64,000 nucleotides of DNA from Vibrio fluminensis (lineage in GTDB: Bacteria; Pseudomonadota; Gammaproteobacteria; Enterobacterales; Vibrionaceae). Positions 1 to 7,194 of the stretch are shown here, in pieces. The stretch is taken from positions 310,001 to 374,000 of the forward strand of contig NZ_JADILO010000001.1 in NCBI RefSeq assembly GCF_015278125.1. The letters run 5' to 3'. A program made the translations under genes and the position numbers. Below the pieces are notes generated by a model that was not told the origin of the DNA, did not search any database, and saw only the letters and a list, made by a program, of their open reading frames with translations. Positions within the stretch are counted from its first letter, which is position 1, and each line of letters starts with the position of its first letter.

Positions 1-883
1 TAATCACTGGCACATTCACGTCTTGACTGATCACATCGCCATATTCGTGGAAATAGCCTTCAGCTTGTAGCGTGTAGCCATCAAATTGTTCGCCAATCAT
101 AGTGCTAGCATTTCCGTGAATGTTGCCGGAAATAATGATCGCATCAACACCTAACTCTTCTAGCTTCTTACATACAACGCGTGTTTCATCAAAGGTGGCG
201 CCACCCTCAAAAAACTCGGTAGCAGTAAGCTTAACCAAGATTGGGAAATTATCACCGACAAGTTTACGCGTTGCTTGATAAATCTCGACTAAGAAACGCA
301 TGCGGTTTTCTAAGCTACCGCCATATTCGTCTTCACGCTGGTTGTAGTATGGGCTTAAGAATTGGTTGATCAAGTAAGTGTGCGCCGCATGGATTTCAAC
401 GCCATCAAAACCTGAGTCTTGCGCACGCTTGCTTGCCAATGCAAAAGCTTCAACTATGTAGTCGATTTCTGCTTTTGTCATCGCCTTACCTTGCGTTTTG
501 GTACCGCGTTCAGGCACTTCACTTGGTGCAAAGATTACGCGTTCACCCACGTTAAACGTGGTTTTAGTGCCGCCATAAGCAAGCTGCATAACAATTTTCG
601 AGTCGTATTGGTGCACCAGATCCGTCAATTTTTGGTATTCAGGGATAAATGAATCGTTGTACATCCCCATCATACCTGCGTTCGGCTTCTCTTCTTCAAC
701 AATGTTGGCATAACCCGTCACGATCAAGCCAACTTCACCTTGTGCCAGCTCCTCATAGATCTCATAGAGACGATCTGTCATGTGGCCATCTTCTGTAGCA
801 AGGTTTTCCCACGTTGCGCTGCGCACAAAGCGGTTTTTTAAAGTCATGTTGCCAATACGGCTTGGGGAAAATAGGAAACTCAC
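1..883 (-). CDS. NADH:flavin oxidoreductase, old yellow enzyme family (3' part cut off by window edge)
   Basis: Flavin (FMN) oxidoreductase of the old-yellow-enzyme/2,4-dienoyl-CoA-reductase-like TIM-barrel family, which uses NAD(P)H to reduce activated C=C bonds. Reading the minus strand from a GTG at 883 gives an N-terminus with the family's SPxxIGNMTLKNRFVRSAT block, then HAAHTYLINQFLSP near residue 180, which carries the His pair that binds the phenolate or carbonyl of the substrate, followed by N-x-R. No ATG start exists near this N-terminus. GTG is supported by AGAGG seven bases upstream. About 294 codons are visible and the C-terminal end lies before base 1. The leader carries a strong hairpin and a 14-bp palindrome, described separately. 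The exact substrate cannot be read from the sequence. Confidence 0.9.
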   Translation of the reverse strand, partial: MSFLFSPSRIGNMTLKNRFVRSATWENLATEDGHMTDRLYEIYEELAQGEVGLIVTGYANIVEEEKPNAGMMGMYNDSFIPEYQKLTDLVHQYDSKIVMQLAYGGTKTTFNVGERVIFAPSEVPERGTKTQGKAMTKAEIDYIVEAFALASKRAQDSGFDGVEIHAAHTYLINQFLSPYYNQREDEYGGSLENRMRFLVEIYQATRKLVGDNFPILVKLTATEFFEGGATFDETRVVCKKLEELGVDAIIISGNIHGNASTMIGEQFDGYTLQAEGYFHEYGDVISQDVNVPVI

Positions 884-958
884 ATCCAATCCTCTAAGTG
901 TTTATTATTTTTATTGTCTCAATATTCGCGATTTTTCATCGCTTGAGAGCAAGAACAA

Positions 959-1000
959 AAAAGAGAACAGCCATGCATCACTGCATAGCTGTTCTCTTTT
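959..1000 (-). terminator. Intrinsic-terminator-like hairpin in the leader of the flavin oxidoreductase gene
   Basis: Bases 959-971 pair perfectly with 988-1000. After one mismatch, 973-977 pair with 982-986 around a TCAC loop. On the minus strand the stem is followed by a run of six T. It stands 76 bases upstream of the GTG start of the oxidoreductase, so it is either an attenuator in that leader or the end of a small RNA starting further right. The palindromic stem also ends in TTTT on the plus strand. Confidence 0.6.
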
Positions 1001-1058
1001 GTGCACTTTAAACCACAAAGTTTATGAGCTAATGATACGCTCTAGCGACAGCAAAACC

Positions 1059-1072
1059 TTAATCTAGATTAA
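1059..1072. promoter_or_regulatory. 14-bp perfect palindrome, candidate operator
   Basis: TTAATCTAGATTAA is a perfect 14-bp palindrome located 176 bases upstream of the oxidoreductase start. Palindromes of this type are bound by dimeric repressors such as MarR, TetR or ArsR proteins, which often control flavin oxidoreductases. No regulator gene is adjacent on the visible side, so the binder is unknown. Confidence 0.35.
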
Positions 1073-1405
1073 CTATTTGTAGTAAATTTAAAAAAAAGTG
1101 AGGGTTTTTACGCTTAATACTACTAAAGCCTTGCTTTCGTCGCCTCTAAACAATAACGAAATACGCACGAAAATAGCCGATATAACCCTTCCCACTAAGG
1201 TTGAGATAGCTTAATCATTGAAATAAGGGACGGAGATAAATTGATACGAGTTATTTTATAAAATAAAGGTCGAAACAATCGGCTTAAATTTATAAATTAA
1301 CCCGCAAGCCTCACCCTATATAGGATTGTAAAAAAGCACATACAAATCAATTAGAAAAGCTAATGTAAAGATCAAAAAATAATTGTAATTTTATTGCAGT
1401 TTTTA

Positions 1406-1421
1406 TTTGACGCATGTCACA
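1406..1421. promoter_or_regulatory. CRP/FNR-like site upstream of the 54-residue membrane protein
   Basis: Read on the minus strand, this gives TGTGA-6-TCAAA, one base away from the CRP consensus TGTGA-N6-TCACA. It also carries TTGA and TCA with FNR-like spacing. It lies about 55 bases upstream of the ATG at 1476, a position suited to activation. This is an inference from one motif only. Confidence 0.35.
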
Positions 1422-1475
1422 TTTTGAGTAATATTTACCGTGTCTTTTGAAACTTGATTACATAAGGTGGAGACT

Positions 1476-1640
1476 ATGAACTCAGCACTACTATCAATGT
1501 TGGACACTGATAAGGCTACTCAAACAGAAACTAAAAGCACTCAACAAGTATCGACTCTAGAAGAAGTCCTAACACTTGCAGTAATGTTCGTTTCTACTTC
1601 AGCAGTAGTTCTGTTACTAAGCCTATCTTGGGTACTGTAA
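1476..1640 (+). CDS. Small single-pass membrane protein, 54 residues, unknown function
   Basis: The frame is open from ATG 1476 to TAA 1638-1640, with AGGTGG seven bases upstream, a convincing ribosome binding site. Residues 1-28 are polar and rich in Thr, Gln, Ser and Lys. Residues about 31-54 are a continuous hydrophobic segment ending in SLSWVL, so it is predicted to be a single-span inner-membrane protein with a very short tail. It stands alone: a 590-base spacer lies upstream and a hairpin lies 25 bases downstream. A CRP/FNR-like site precedes it. I do not recognise the family. The size and shape resemble small regulatory subunits of membrane complexes, but no partner gene is adjacent. 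Confidence 0.65.
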   Translation: MNSALLSMLDTDKATQTETKSTQQVSTLEEVLTLAVMFVSTSAVVLLLSLSWVL

Positions 1641-1664
1641 CCAGCCTTTCACGGAATTGAAAAA

Positions 1665-1699
1665 GCGATACTCTCAGCAAATATTTGTGAGAGTATCGC
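1665..1699. terminator. Bidirectional terminator hairpin
   Basis: A perfect 12-bp stem (1665-1676 with 1688-1699) around an 11-base loop lies between the convergent 54-residue gene and the LysE gene. The minus-strand side is followed by TTTTT, so it best terminates the lysE transcript. The plus side has only a weak T run. Confidence 0.7.
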
Positions 1700-1734
1700 C
1701 TTAAATCATTAGTTTATCTAACTAAAATCACTTT

Positions 1735-2370
1735 CTAAAGTGAACTTATTTCAGCGATCCCCTCCCAGATGGGGTTGTCTACTATCAGCCATCCCGACAC
1801 GACAAACAGACAAGACGCATAAAATAGGTTCATCGCCTTTTGATATGAAGGACTGTTAGATACTTTCGCCAACAATTGCCCCATCTTGATCCAAACTAAG
1901 TGTATTGAGATATTGAGTATTGCCAGCCATAGAACTAAAACTAAGGTTCCTTGCTCACCGAATAACAAATAGGCTTGATCGGTAAAGAGTGTAAACATCA
2001 AAAAGACCATCAACCAACCTTTGCTATTCAATAACTGAATAACTAATCCATCGACAAAACCCAAAGTCTTCTGTACCGAGATCTCAGACTTAGCATCGGT
2101 TTGGATAAATTTAGCCCCCAAGTAGAGTAAGTATAACGCGCCCAGAATCTGCATAGCATTCATGACATGGGGATAATTTTCGACAAACTTACCCAACCCG
2201 AAGCCAATCACCAATGACTTCACTATAAAAACACTGTCAACTCCAGTAAGAAGCGGAATAGAGCGCTTAACACCAACTTTTGCTCCCGATGCTGCAAATA
2301 CAATGTTTGCTGGGCCAGGACTAAAAACCAGTGGAAACATCACACTAAACCACAAGAAAAATAAACTCAT
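1735..2370 (-). CDS. LysE/RhtB family amino-acid exporter
   Basis: Inner-membrane exporter of the LysE/RhtB family (211 residues, the usual size), which moves amino acids or related small metabolites out of the cell. The N-terminus has the diagnostic SPGPAN motif (residues 17-22) followed by about six hydrophobic segments, with the polar 'K.G...LNSKGW' type linker in the middle. The start is backed by GAGAGGTGG upstream. The gene follows the AraC-type regulator on the same strand with an 80-base gap. This matches the common arrangement of an exporter controlled by its neighbouring regulator. The exported compound cannot be told from sequence. Confidence 0.88.
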   Translation of the reverse strand: MSLFFLWFSVMFPLVFSPGPANIVFAASGAKVGVKRSIPLLTGVDSVFIVKSLVIGFGLGKFVENYPHVMNAMQILGALYLLYLGAKFIQTDAKSEISVQKTLGFVDGLVIQLLNSKGWLMVFLMFTLFTDQAYLLFGEQGTLVLVLWLAILNISIHLVWIKMGQLLAKVSNSPSYQKAMNLFYASCLFVVSGWLIVDNPIWEGIAEISSL

Positions 2371-2450
2371 AAGCCACCTCTCAAAATCGATGACATAAGA
2401 TTATTTCAATATCTTTCGCCTCTCTTGTACAAAATTGAACCATATCTTAT

Positions 2451-3260
2451 TTAAGGGGATCTCGGAGAGTAATTCATAGGAGTGACGCCAAAAACTCGTT
2501 TGAAATTACGCGATAAGTGGCTCTGATCATAGAAACCACATGCGAGCGAAATATCTACACAACTTTTGCCCTCAGCTAAAAGCTGTTTAGCTTTACGGGT
2601 TTTGACTAACAACATAAATTGATGAGGGGTAACACCAAACTGTGCTTTGAAACTTCTAATAATTTGAAACTTAGTCTTCCCCGTAACTTCCTCTAGTTGT
2701 TCAAGAGTCAAGTTTTCATGCCAGTTATCAATAATGTAATCCCGTGCCGTATATGCACCGAACATATCAATGGCCCGACTACTATCAATGGATTTCAGCG
2801 TGCTATGGTGAGTAAACAATCTATCTAAAGCACTCGCCAATAGCGATTGCTTGGTAAGGTCAAAACTCGTCAATTCAAGGCTTAAATGCAATTGATGTAG
2901 TTGATTAAACAAAAGCGGGTCATCAATAACAGGTCTTGTAACGATCGGATCTAACGAAACATCATGGTCAGAAAATTGCTTCGCCAGCATTTCAAGATCA
3001 AAATAGAACATCCGATATCGCCAGCCTGTAGAAGTGGCTGCAAATCCAGTATGAATTTCTGAAGGATTTATCGCAACAATCTGATTTTCAGGGATAACCA
3101 CATTATTGCCTCGGTAGTATAGCCCCTCGGCCCCTGCTTCAATTAAACCGATTGCCAGTTCATCATGCCAGTGCTTTGAAAACTCAAATGTAGTGTAACT
3201 TGCAGAGAGTAACTCAATACCCGGCAAGGAGTCATTGGTCCAAATCGTCGATTTTTCCAT
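2451..3260 (-). CDS. AraC-family transcriptional regulator
   Basis: DNA-binding regulator of 269 residues. The N-terminal part (about 15-100) is an AraC-type cupin ligand domain with HWHDELAIG near residue 31. The C-terminal 100 residues are the double helix-turn-helix AraC domain, with the second-helix signature ending ACGFYDQSHLSRNFKRVFGV and then TPMNY. GGAG upstream supports the start at 3260. The LysE exporter lies 80 bases downstream on the same strand, so it probably activates that exporter when a metabolite accumulates. The ligand is unknown. Confidence 0.88.
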   Translation of the reverse strand: MEKSTIWTNDSLPGIELLSASYTTFEFSKHWHDELAIGLIEAGAEGLYYRGNNVVIPENQIVAINPSEIHTGFAATSTGWRYRMFYFDLEMLAKQFSDHDVSLDPIVTRPVIDDPLLFNQLHQLHLSLELTSFDLTKQSLLASALDRLFTHHSTLKSIDSSRAIDMFGAYTARDYIIDNWHENLTLEQLEEVTGKTKFQIIRSFKAQFGVTPHQFMLLVKTRKAKQLLAEGKSCVDISLACGFYDQSHLSRNFKRVFGVTPMNYSPRSP

Positions 3261-3295
3261 CCGCGCTCCGTATCAAAAATCAGACGCTAGTTAAA

Positions 3296-3742
3296 TCAGT
3301 CTAACGATAGAAAGTAGTGATAAGTCCCCAATTCTCTCTGATAACCAAGTGACTCATACAGCTTTTGAGCATTGAGATTATCTTCCGCCGTTTCTAAAGC
3401 TAAACCTTTGACCTTATCGCACTCAGCTAATTCTCTGGCGGCATTCATCAATCGTTTTGCAACCCCAAGACCTCGGGCCGTTGGAATGACATAAAGATCA
3501 TTTAAAATCCATGTTCTTGCGGCCGATACTGAAGAAAATCCACGAAAAAGCTGCGTAAAACCTACTGCATTATTATCCGCGTCAATCGCTAGAAAGATTA
3601 TTGATTCATTATTAGATAATCGCTCTTGAAGAAAATCACGAGCTTTCTCTACATCACTAGTTTGCGAATAGAAAACACGGTAAGCGTCAAATAACGGTAC
3701 GATACTCTCAAGGTCGTTAATAGTGGCGGTTATTACTTTCAT
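3296..3742 (-). CDS. GNAT family N-acetyltransferase
   Basis: Acetyl-CoA-dependent N-acetyltransferase of about 148 residues. The GNAT core is visible: LNDLYVIPTARGLGVAKRLMNAA provides beta-4 and the pyrophosphate-binding R/Q-x-x-G-x-G/A loop, and LNAQKLYESLGY provides the C-terminal helix and strand. I chose the internal ATG at 3742, which has GGA eight bases upstream and gives the family's usual beginning. The ATG at 3754 lacks a binding site. The substrate is unknown. It lies 36 bases upstream of the AraC gene on the same strand and may be cotranscribed with it. Confidence 0.82.
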   Translation of the reverse strand: MKVITATINDLESIVPLFDAYRVFYSQTSDVEKARDFLQERLSNNESIIFLAIDADNNAVGFTQLFRGFSSVSAARTWILNDLYVIPTARGLGVAKRLMNAARELAECDKVKGLALETAEDNLNAQKLYESLGYQRELGTYHYFLSLD

Positions 3743-4106
3743 ATTTAAATCCATTTATCTGAGTTGGCCTCACAGCCCAACTTTCTTAATTACTAAGCTT
3801 TCTTAGTTACCATGTTGAGAGAGTTTGGTTCTAACGCTAAATTTCCACGACAGAATAAGTATGCCAATGCTTCATTACTCCCAGAGACGTTGACGCTCGT
3901 TCGTCTCGCTCAAAAAATCGGACAATTTCGAAGTTATCAAATAACACGAGATTGCATCCACTTGCATCATAGTTAATGATCCTTACTTATGTGTTTAGTT
4001 CCATTACCTCACGTAAGTTTGCAACCCTAACATAAGCACTGAACACATCTCTTTACTCTTGACGAAAAATAGAAATTGGTCGCATCAATAGAACGTATCG
4101 AACAAA
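3743..4106. other. Intergenic region with no recognised feature
   Basis: This 364-base stretch lies between the GNAT gene and the SMR gene, both minus strand. It contains many stop codons in all frames. I see no convincing terminator, attC site, tRNA or small gene with a ribosome binding site. Confidence 0.5.
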
Positions 4107-4439
4107 CTAGTGGCTTGAAGTATTAGAAAACAGATTGATCACCACCACTCCGCTCACAATCAATACCATCCCAATCACAGCCGCTAAATCCAGTTTCTGC
4201 TTAAACACAACTGCAGCGACTAAGGAGATCAGTACCACACCTAAACCGGACCAAATTGCATAAGCAATACCAACCGGAATCGTACGCAGCACCAAAGAAA
4301 GAAAATAGAAAGCGACGCTATAGCCAATCACGACGACAACACTTGGCACCAATTGAGTAAAGCCTTGGGAAGATTTTAACGCTCCGGTAGCGATAACTTC
4401 AGCGACAATAGCAATCGTCAAATAAATGTATCCCATCAT
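4107..4439 (-). CDS. Small multidrug resistance (SMR) efflux protein, EmrE-like
   Basis: Proton-coupled small multidrug resistance pump of 110 residues with four transmembrane helices. It works as a dimer in the inner membrane and exports quaternary or lipophilic cations. Key residue Glu14 in helix 1 (IVAEVIAT) aligns with the proton/drug-binding Glu14 of EmrE. The helix-3 segment [20 protein letters not shown] is almost the family consensus. A WSG signature and the C-terminal [13 protein letters not shown] match EmrE more closely than the guanidinium exporters. Two adjacent ATGs are possible; the first gives Glu14 numbering. Betaine, choline or polyamine transport are alternatives. Confidence 0.9.
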   Translation of the reverse strand: MMGYIYLTIAIVAEVIATGALKSSQGFTQLVPSVVVVIGYSVAFYFLSLVLRTIPVGIAYAIWSGLGVVLISLVAAVVFKQKLDLAAVIGMVLIVSGVVVINLFSNTSSH

Positions 4440-4487
4440 TCAACCTCAATAGTGATAAACGGCTTAACTTAACGTTAAAGGCCGATG

Positions 4488-4784
4488 TCAGGCAAGTATG
4501 CTACCCACGAGCATAATGACGCCAGCAGAAACCAACTTAGTAAATAACACCACCCAGATGCAGTCGCCAAAACTGGCGTTAGCGGCTTTACTCAGTAAGT
4601 AGATAAAGAGAACTAAGCCACCAACCCAACCAACAACAGGGATTAGTGACACCAATGAAACAATCACAGCGATTATCAATAATGCTCGAAACTCTACCGA
4701 GACAAATGAAAGCCGAGAGGCGATAAACATACAGCAAGTAGTGGTAAACACATCCGTGGCAAAGATGAGAGCTTCCAAACCCAT
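4488..4784 (-). CDS. Small inner-membrane protein, 98 residues, unknown function
   Basis: Hydrophobic protein with an estimated three transmembrane segments at about residues 5-22, 33-63 and 74-97. The middle one contains LIPVVGWVGGLVLFIYLLSK. It has no charged catalytic motif. The arrangement resembles small Vibrio or Pseudoalteromonas hypothetical membrane proteins, and I do not recognise a named family. It lies 48 bases upstream of the SMR pump on the same strand and is probably cotranscribed with it. A functional link to efflux is only inferred from this proximity. Confidence 0.7.
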   Translation of the reverse strand: MGLEALIFATDVFTTTCCMFIASRLSFVSVEFRALLIIAVIVSLVSLIPVVGWVGGLVLFIYLLSKAANASFGDCIWVVLFTKLVSAGVIMLVGSILA

Positions 4785-5012
4785 AGCGACCTCAACAACA
4801 TTATAGATTTACGCAAACCCTACTCACTTTTTGCCATGGTGTCAGTGAGCTTTGATTGAATTTTAGACTGGCAGAGAAATCGACCTCGATAAAACATGCA
4901 CCACGCGAGCGAGATCGTTAACACGCTTTACACGCAACATATTGCTTTATCATTCGCTAATGATACGTATAATCCCCTGCTCTTTTATTCCACACTCAAA
5001 CAAGAGTTAAAC

Positions 5013-5345
5013 ATGTCAAAACTGTTTTTTAAGGGTCGCATTGACGCTCGACAAAGCCACGTAATTTCTGGTTACAACGTAAACCGCGATGTGAAACCTG
5101 GCAGTGAAGAAGCCCCTATCTCTGTTACTGTTGCTAGCGAAGCTCGCAAGACAGAGATTGAAGCAATTGTTGAACAGCACGCTCTATTTGCCAACATCGT
5201 GGTTGATGCCAGTAAAGAAGAAAATACCATTGAATTGGACACAGTAATCAACAAGCCGACTACGACTGTTTTTGAAAAAACACCAAACAGAAACGATCCA
5301 TGTAGCTGTGGTAGTGGCAAGAAATACAAGAAGTGCTGCGCTTAA
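5013..5345 (+). CDS. SEC-C/SWIM metal-binding motif protein (PBPRA1643-like)
   Basis: Small soluble protein of 110 residues ending in NDPCSCGSGKKYKKCC, the SEC-C zinc-binding motif also found at the C-terminus of SecA. Its layout (conserved N-terminal MSKLFFKGRIDAR-type segment, about 70 residues of alpha/beta domain, then SEC-C) fits the family described from Photobacterium as PBPRA1643-like. The frame is open further upstream, but the ATG at 5013 follows AAGAG and starts exactly where the conserved sequence begins. No partner is adjacent. Its molecular role is unknown; SEC-C motifs generally mediate contacts with ribosome- or SecB-type partners. Confidence 0.82.
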   Translation: MSKLFFKGRIDARQSHVISGYNVNRDVKPGSEEAPISVTVASEARKTEIEAIVEQHALFANIVVDASKEENTIELDTVINKPTTTVFEKTPNRNDPCSCGSGKKYKKCCA

Positions 5346-5398
5346 ATAAGCAATAGTGGGTGATTAGTTCACCCACTTATCTTTCCTCAGCGATGACG

Positions 5399-6103
5399 CT
5401 AAAATGCCTTTTCCACCCAAGATTCAATGCTGATGGCATCATGACGCCACGACTCAATCACGCAGTCAATCAATTCACCGTGACGATCATAATTCACACG
5501 CTCAACTACAATTGCTGGAGTGCCTACAGTCGCTCTCAATGCTTGTGCCGGTTCACCCAATAAAGACGTGGTCGCGATTCGAAAACTCGACTTATGGTAA
5601 CTCACTGCGAAAGCGTCACGATAAACATCGCTCAGAGGTTGGCTAAGATCATTCTTCAACAAATTAGGGAAACGCTCTGAACGGATGTATTTCGTCACAT
5701 ACGCCACTGGACGGTCTTCTAAATAACGTACCTGTTCGACACGATAAACATCAGTAAAAGGGGCTAAGTTGAGCAGACGAGTGGCAACCTTGTCGGCTAA
5801 AATACCTTTGGCTACTATCAACTCGGTTTTGGCAACTCGATTCTGTGCTTGCGCCATATCAGAAAAATTGGGCGCTTGAGTGAGATCGTAGCGCAATGGT
5901 AGCGGTGAGATAAACCAACCACGGCGGTCTTCACGATAAATTCGACCTTCGGCTTCAAGCAGCGACAACGCTTCACGCAAAGTAACACGAGTCGTATCAA
6001 ATGATTCAGCAAGCTTACGCTCTGCAGGCAACTTTTGCCTTGGCGACAACATACCCGCTTCTATTTGCTCTACTATCGAATCTTTAATCTTTACGTATTG
6101 CAC
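5399..6103 (-). CDS. GntR-family transcriptional regulator with UTRA domain
   Basis: HutC-subfamily GntR regulator of 234 residues. Residues about 3-70 form the winged helix (KLPAERKLAESFDTTRVTLREAL, then RRGWFISP), and residues about 90-230 form the UTRA ligand domain ending in VNYDRHGELIDCVIESWRHD. The RRGWF and 'YD.HG' blocks recall YidP/PhnR-type members. I chose GTG 6103 because AAGGG lies six bases upstream. The open frame extends 44 codons further but that part is not protein-like for the family. No sugar or phosphonate genes adjoin, so the effector is unknown. Confidence 0.82.
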   Translation of the reverse strand: MQYVKIKDSIVEQIEAGMLSPRQKLPAERKLAESFDTTRVTLREALSLLEAEGRIYREDRRGWFISPLPLRYDLTQAPNFSDMAQAQNRVAKTELIVAKGILADKVATRLLNLAPFTDVYRVEQVRYLEDRPVAYVTKYIRSERFPNLLKNDLSQPLSDVYRDAFAVSYHKSSFRIATTSLLGEPAQALRATVGTPAIVVERVNYDRHGELIDCVIESWRHDAISIESWVEKAF

Positions 6104-6238
6104 TCGATGCCCTTTTCTATTTCCATCGCTCTTTGCTTTAACGCATATTACCTGAGAAAAATTCGCTAATACATTGAAAAATAGAAAAGAGAGCATTCGC
6201 TCTCTTTGAACTAATTCAGACTTGGATGATCTCAACTT

Positions 6239-6595
6239 TTAGCGGCTACCCGGTTCGCGCTTTCTGTATTCATAGCGCACATCAAGTACAGGTTGGTAAG
6301 CCACTTTACCATCACCACGTAAAAACTCATCAACCGTGACTCTCGTATCAGTAATGGAGAATGAGTTGCGGTCTACATAATCAAACGCTGACGAAAACTC
6401 GTTGCGCAGTTCTCGTGATGACTTATTGCGATAGTCATTGATCATATTTAAACCTGCGTCATAAGCCGCTTGTTTAGAATGGACAACATCGCCCTCAATA
6501 GTGGTGACTTTGCTTTGCCAATGGTAACCACCAGCAAATACACTTGATGCTGCGGTAAGCGCTAGTAGACCTGCAATAGTTGTTAAGCTTTTCAT
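6239..6595 (-). CDS. Secreted DUF3316-like protein
   Basis: Small exported protein of 118 residues. It has a clear Sec signal peptide, with Lys2, a hydrophobic core over 5-18 and cleavage after SVFA-22. The mature part has a mixed alpha/beta pattern with the block VDRNSFSITDTRVTVDEF and a C-terminal YQPVLDVRYEYRKRE strand, which fits the Vibrio-enriched DUF3316 family. It is expected in the periplasm. The gene lies 135 bases upstream of the GntR gene start on the same strand. No function is established for the family. Confidence 0.72.
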   Translation of the reverse strand: MKSLTTIAGLLALTAASSVFAGGYHWQSKVTTIEGDVVHSKQAAYDAGLNMINDYRNKSSRELRNEFSSAFDYVDRNSFSITDTRVTVDEFLRGDGKVAYQPVLDVRYEYRKREPGSR

Positions 6596-7194
6596 ATCTC
6601 TTCCCTTCCTAGTGATTTAACTTAATGCATTAGGATATGGCTGACTGCTTGCTCTTATCCTTGCTCAAAACTCGTGTCTAACAAGTTTGTTGCCGATAGA
6701 GACCTTGCCAGTTTGTAAGGAATTTCATCGTATTCTATGAATTAAATCTAACTCTTTTCGGAACTTTTTTTGGAGAGAAAATTGCTTAAACTCATCGCCA
6801 TTGCAAGCCACTGTTTAATCTAATTGATTCTCGAGCAATAGCCATGAAAGAGTTTGGCCGACCAAATATGAGCTTAAGGTTTTTATATTGAACCGTTCTT
6901 AATAAGATCTCATTGCGATATAGATCGGTGAACTAGACTGAGACTAAATAGAATCTTCTGCTTGTCGAGGTCGAAGACAACACATCACTTTTCCTTTTAC
7001 GATACGAATCCTTTTTCCACTTAAAACTGTCGTTTTTTTTAAGCTTTGTCACTATTAATTGGCTTCAATGCACAATATTTCATCCGTTCATCACTCTTTG
7101 ATAATTTACTGATTAGTAACACTTTAGTACCAGTAAATATACAACTAAACTAATAAAGATATTCGCTTGCTATCGTGTCAGGGAGACAATAATA
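6596..7194. other. Long divergent intergenic region
   Basis: This 599-base AT-rich stretch lies between the secreted-protein gene (minus) and the chemoreceptor (plus). It must hold both promoters. I found no convincing sigma-28 or sigma-54 element, no palindromic operator and no coding frame longer than a few residues with a binding site. A 13-codon TTG frame at 6783 preceded by GGAG is too short to call. Confidence 0.4.

Noticed and set aside
419..1067. Plus-strand reading frames over the flavin oxidoreductase gene and its leader
   Set aside because: They are antisense to the clear GTG-started oxidoreductase frame or lie across its leader hairpin, with no binding site and no family resemblance.
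3780..4100. Integron attC-like or regulatory RNA in the gap before the SMR gene
   Set aside because: The short inverted segments are imperfect and lack the conserved R'' and R' core sites; no terminator or promoter pair was convincing.
5072..5329. Minus-strand frame of 85 codons over the SEC-C gene
   Set aside because: It is the reverse complement of the well-supported SEC-C protein and has no Shine-Dalgarno.
5818..6012. A 64-residue protein overlapping the GntR gene on the minus strand
   Set aside because: It is in another frame of the well-supported GntR/UTRA gene and has no recognisable features.
7021..7100. Sigma-54 promoter before the chemoreceptor
   Set aside because: The TTGGC...TGCA-like bases do not have the GG-N10-GC spacing.
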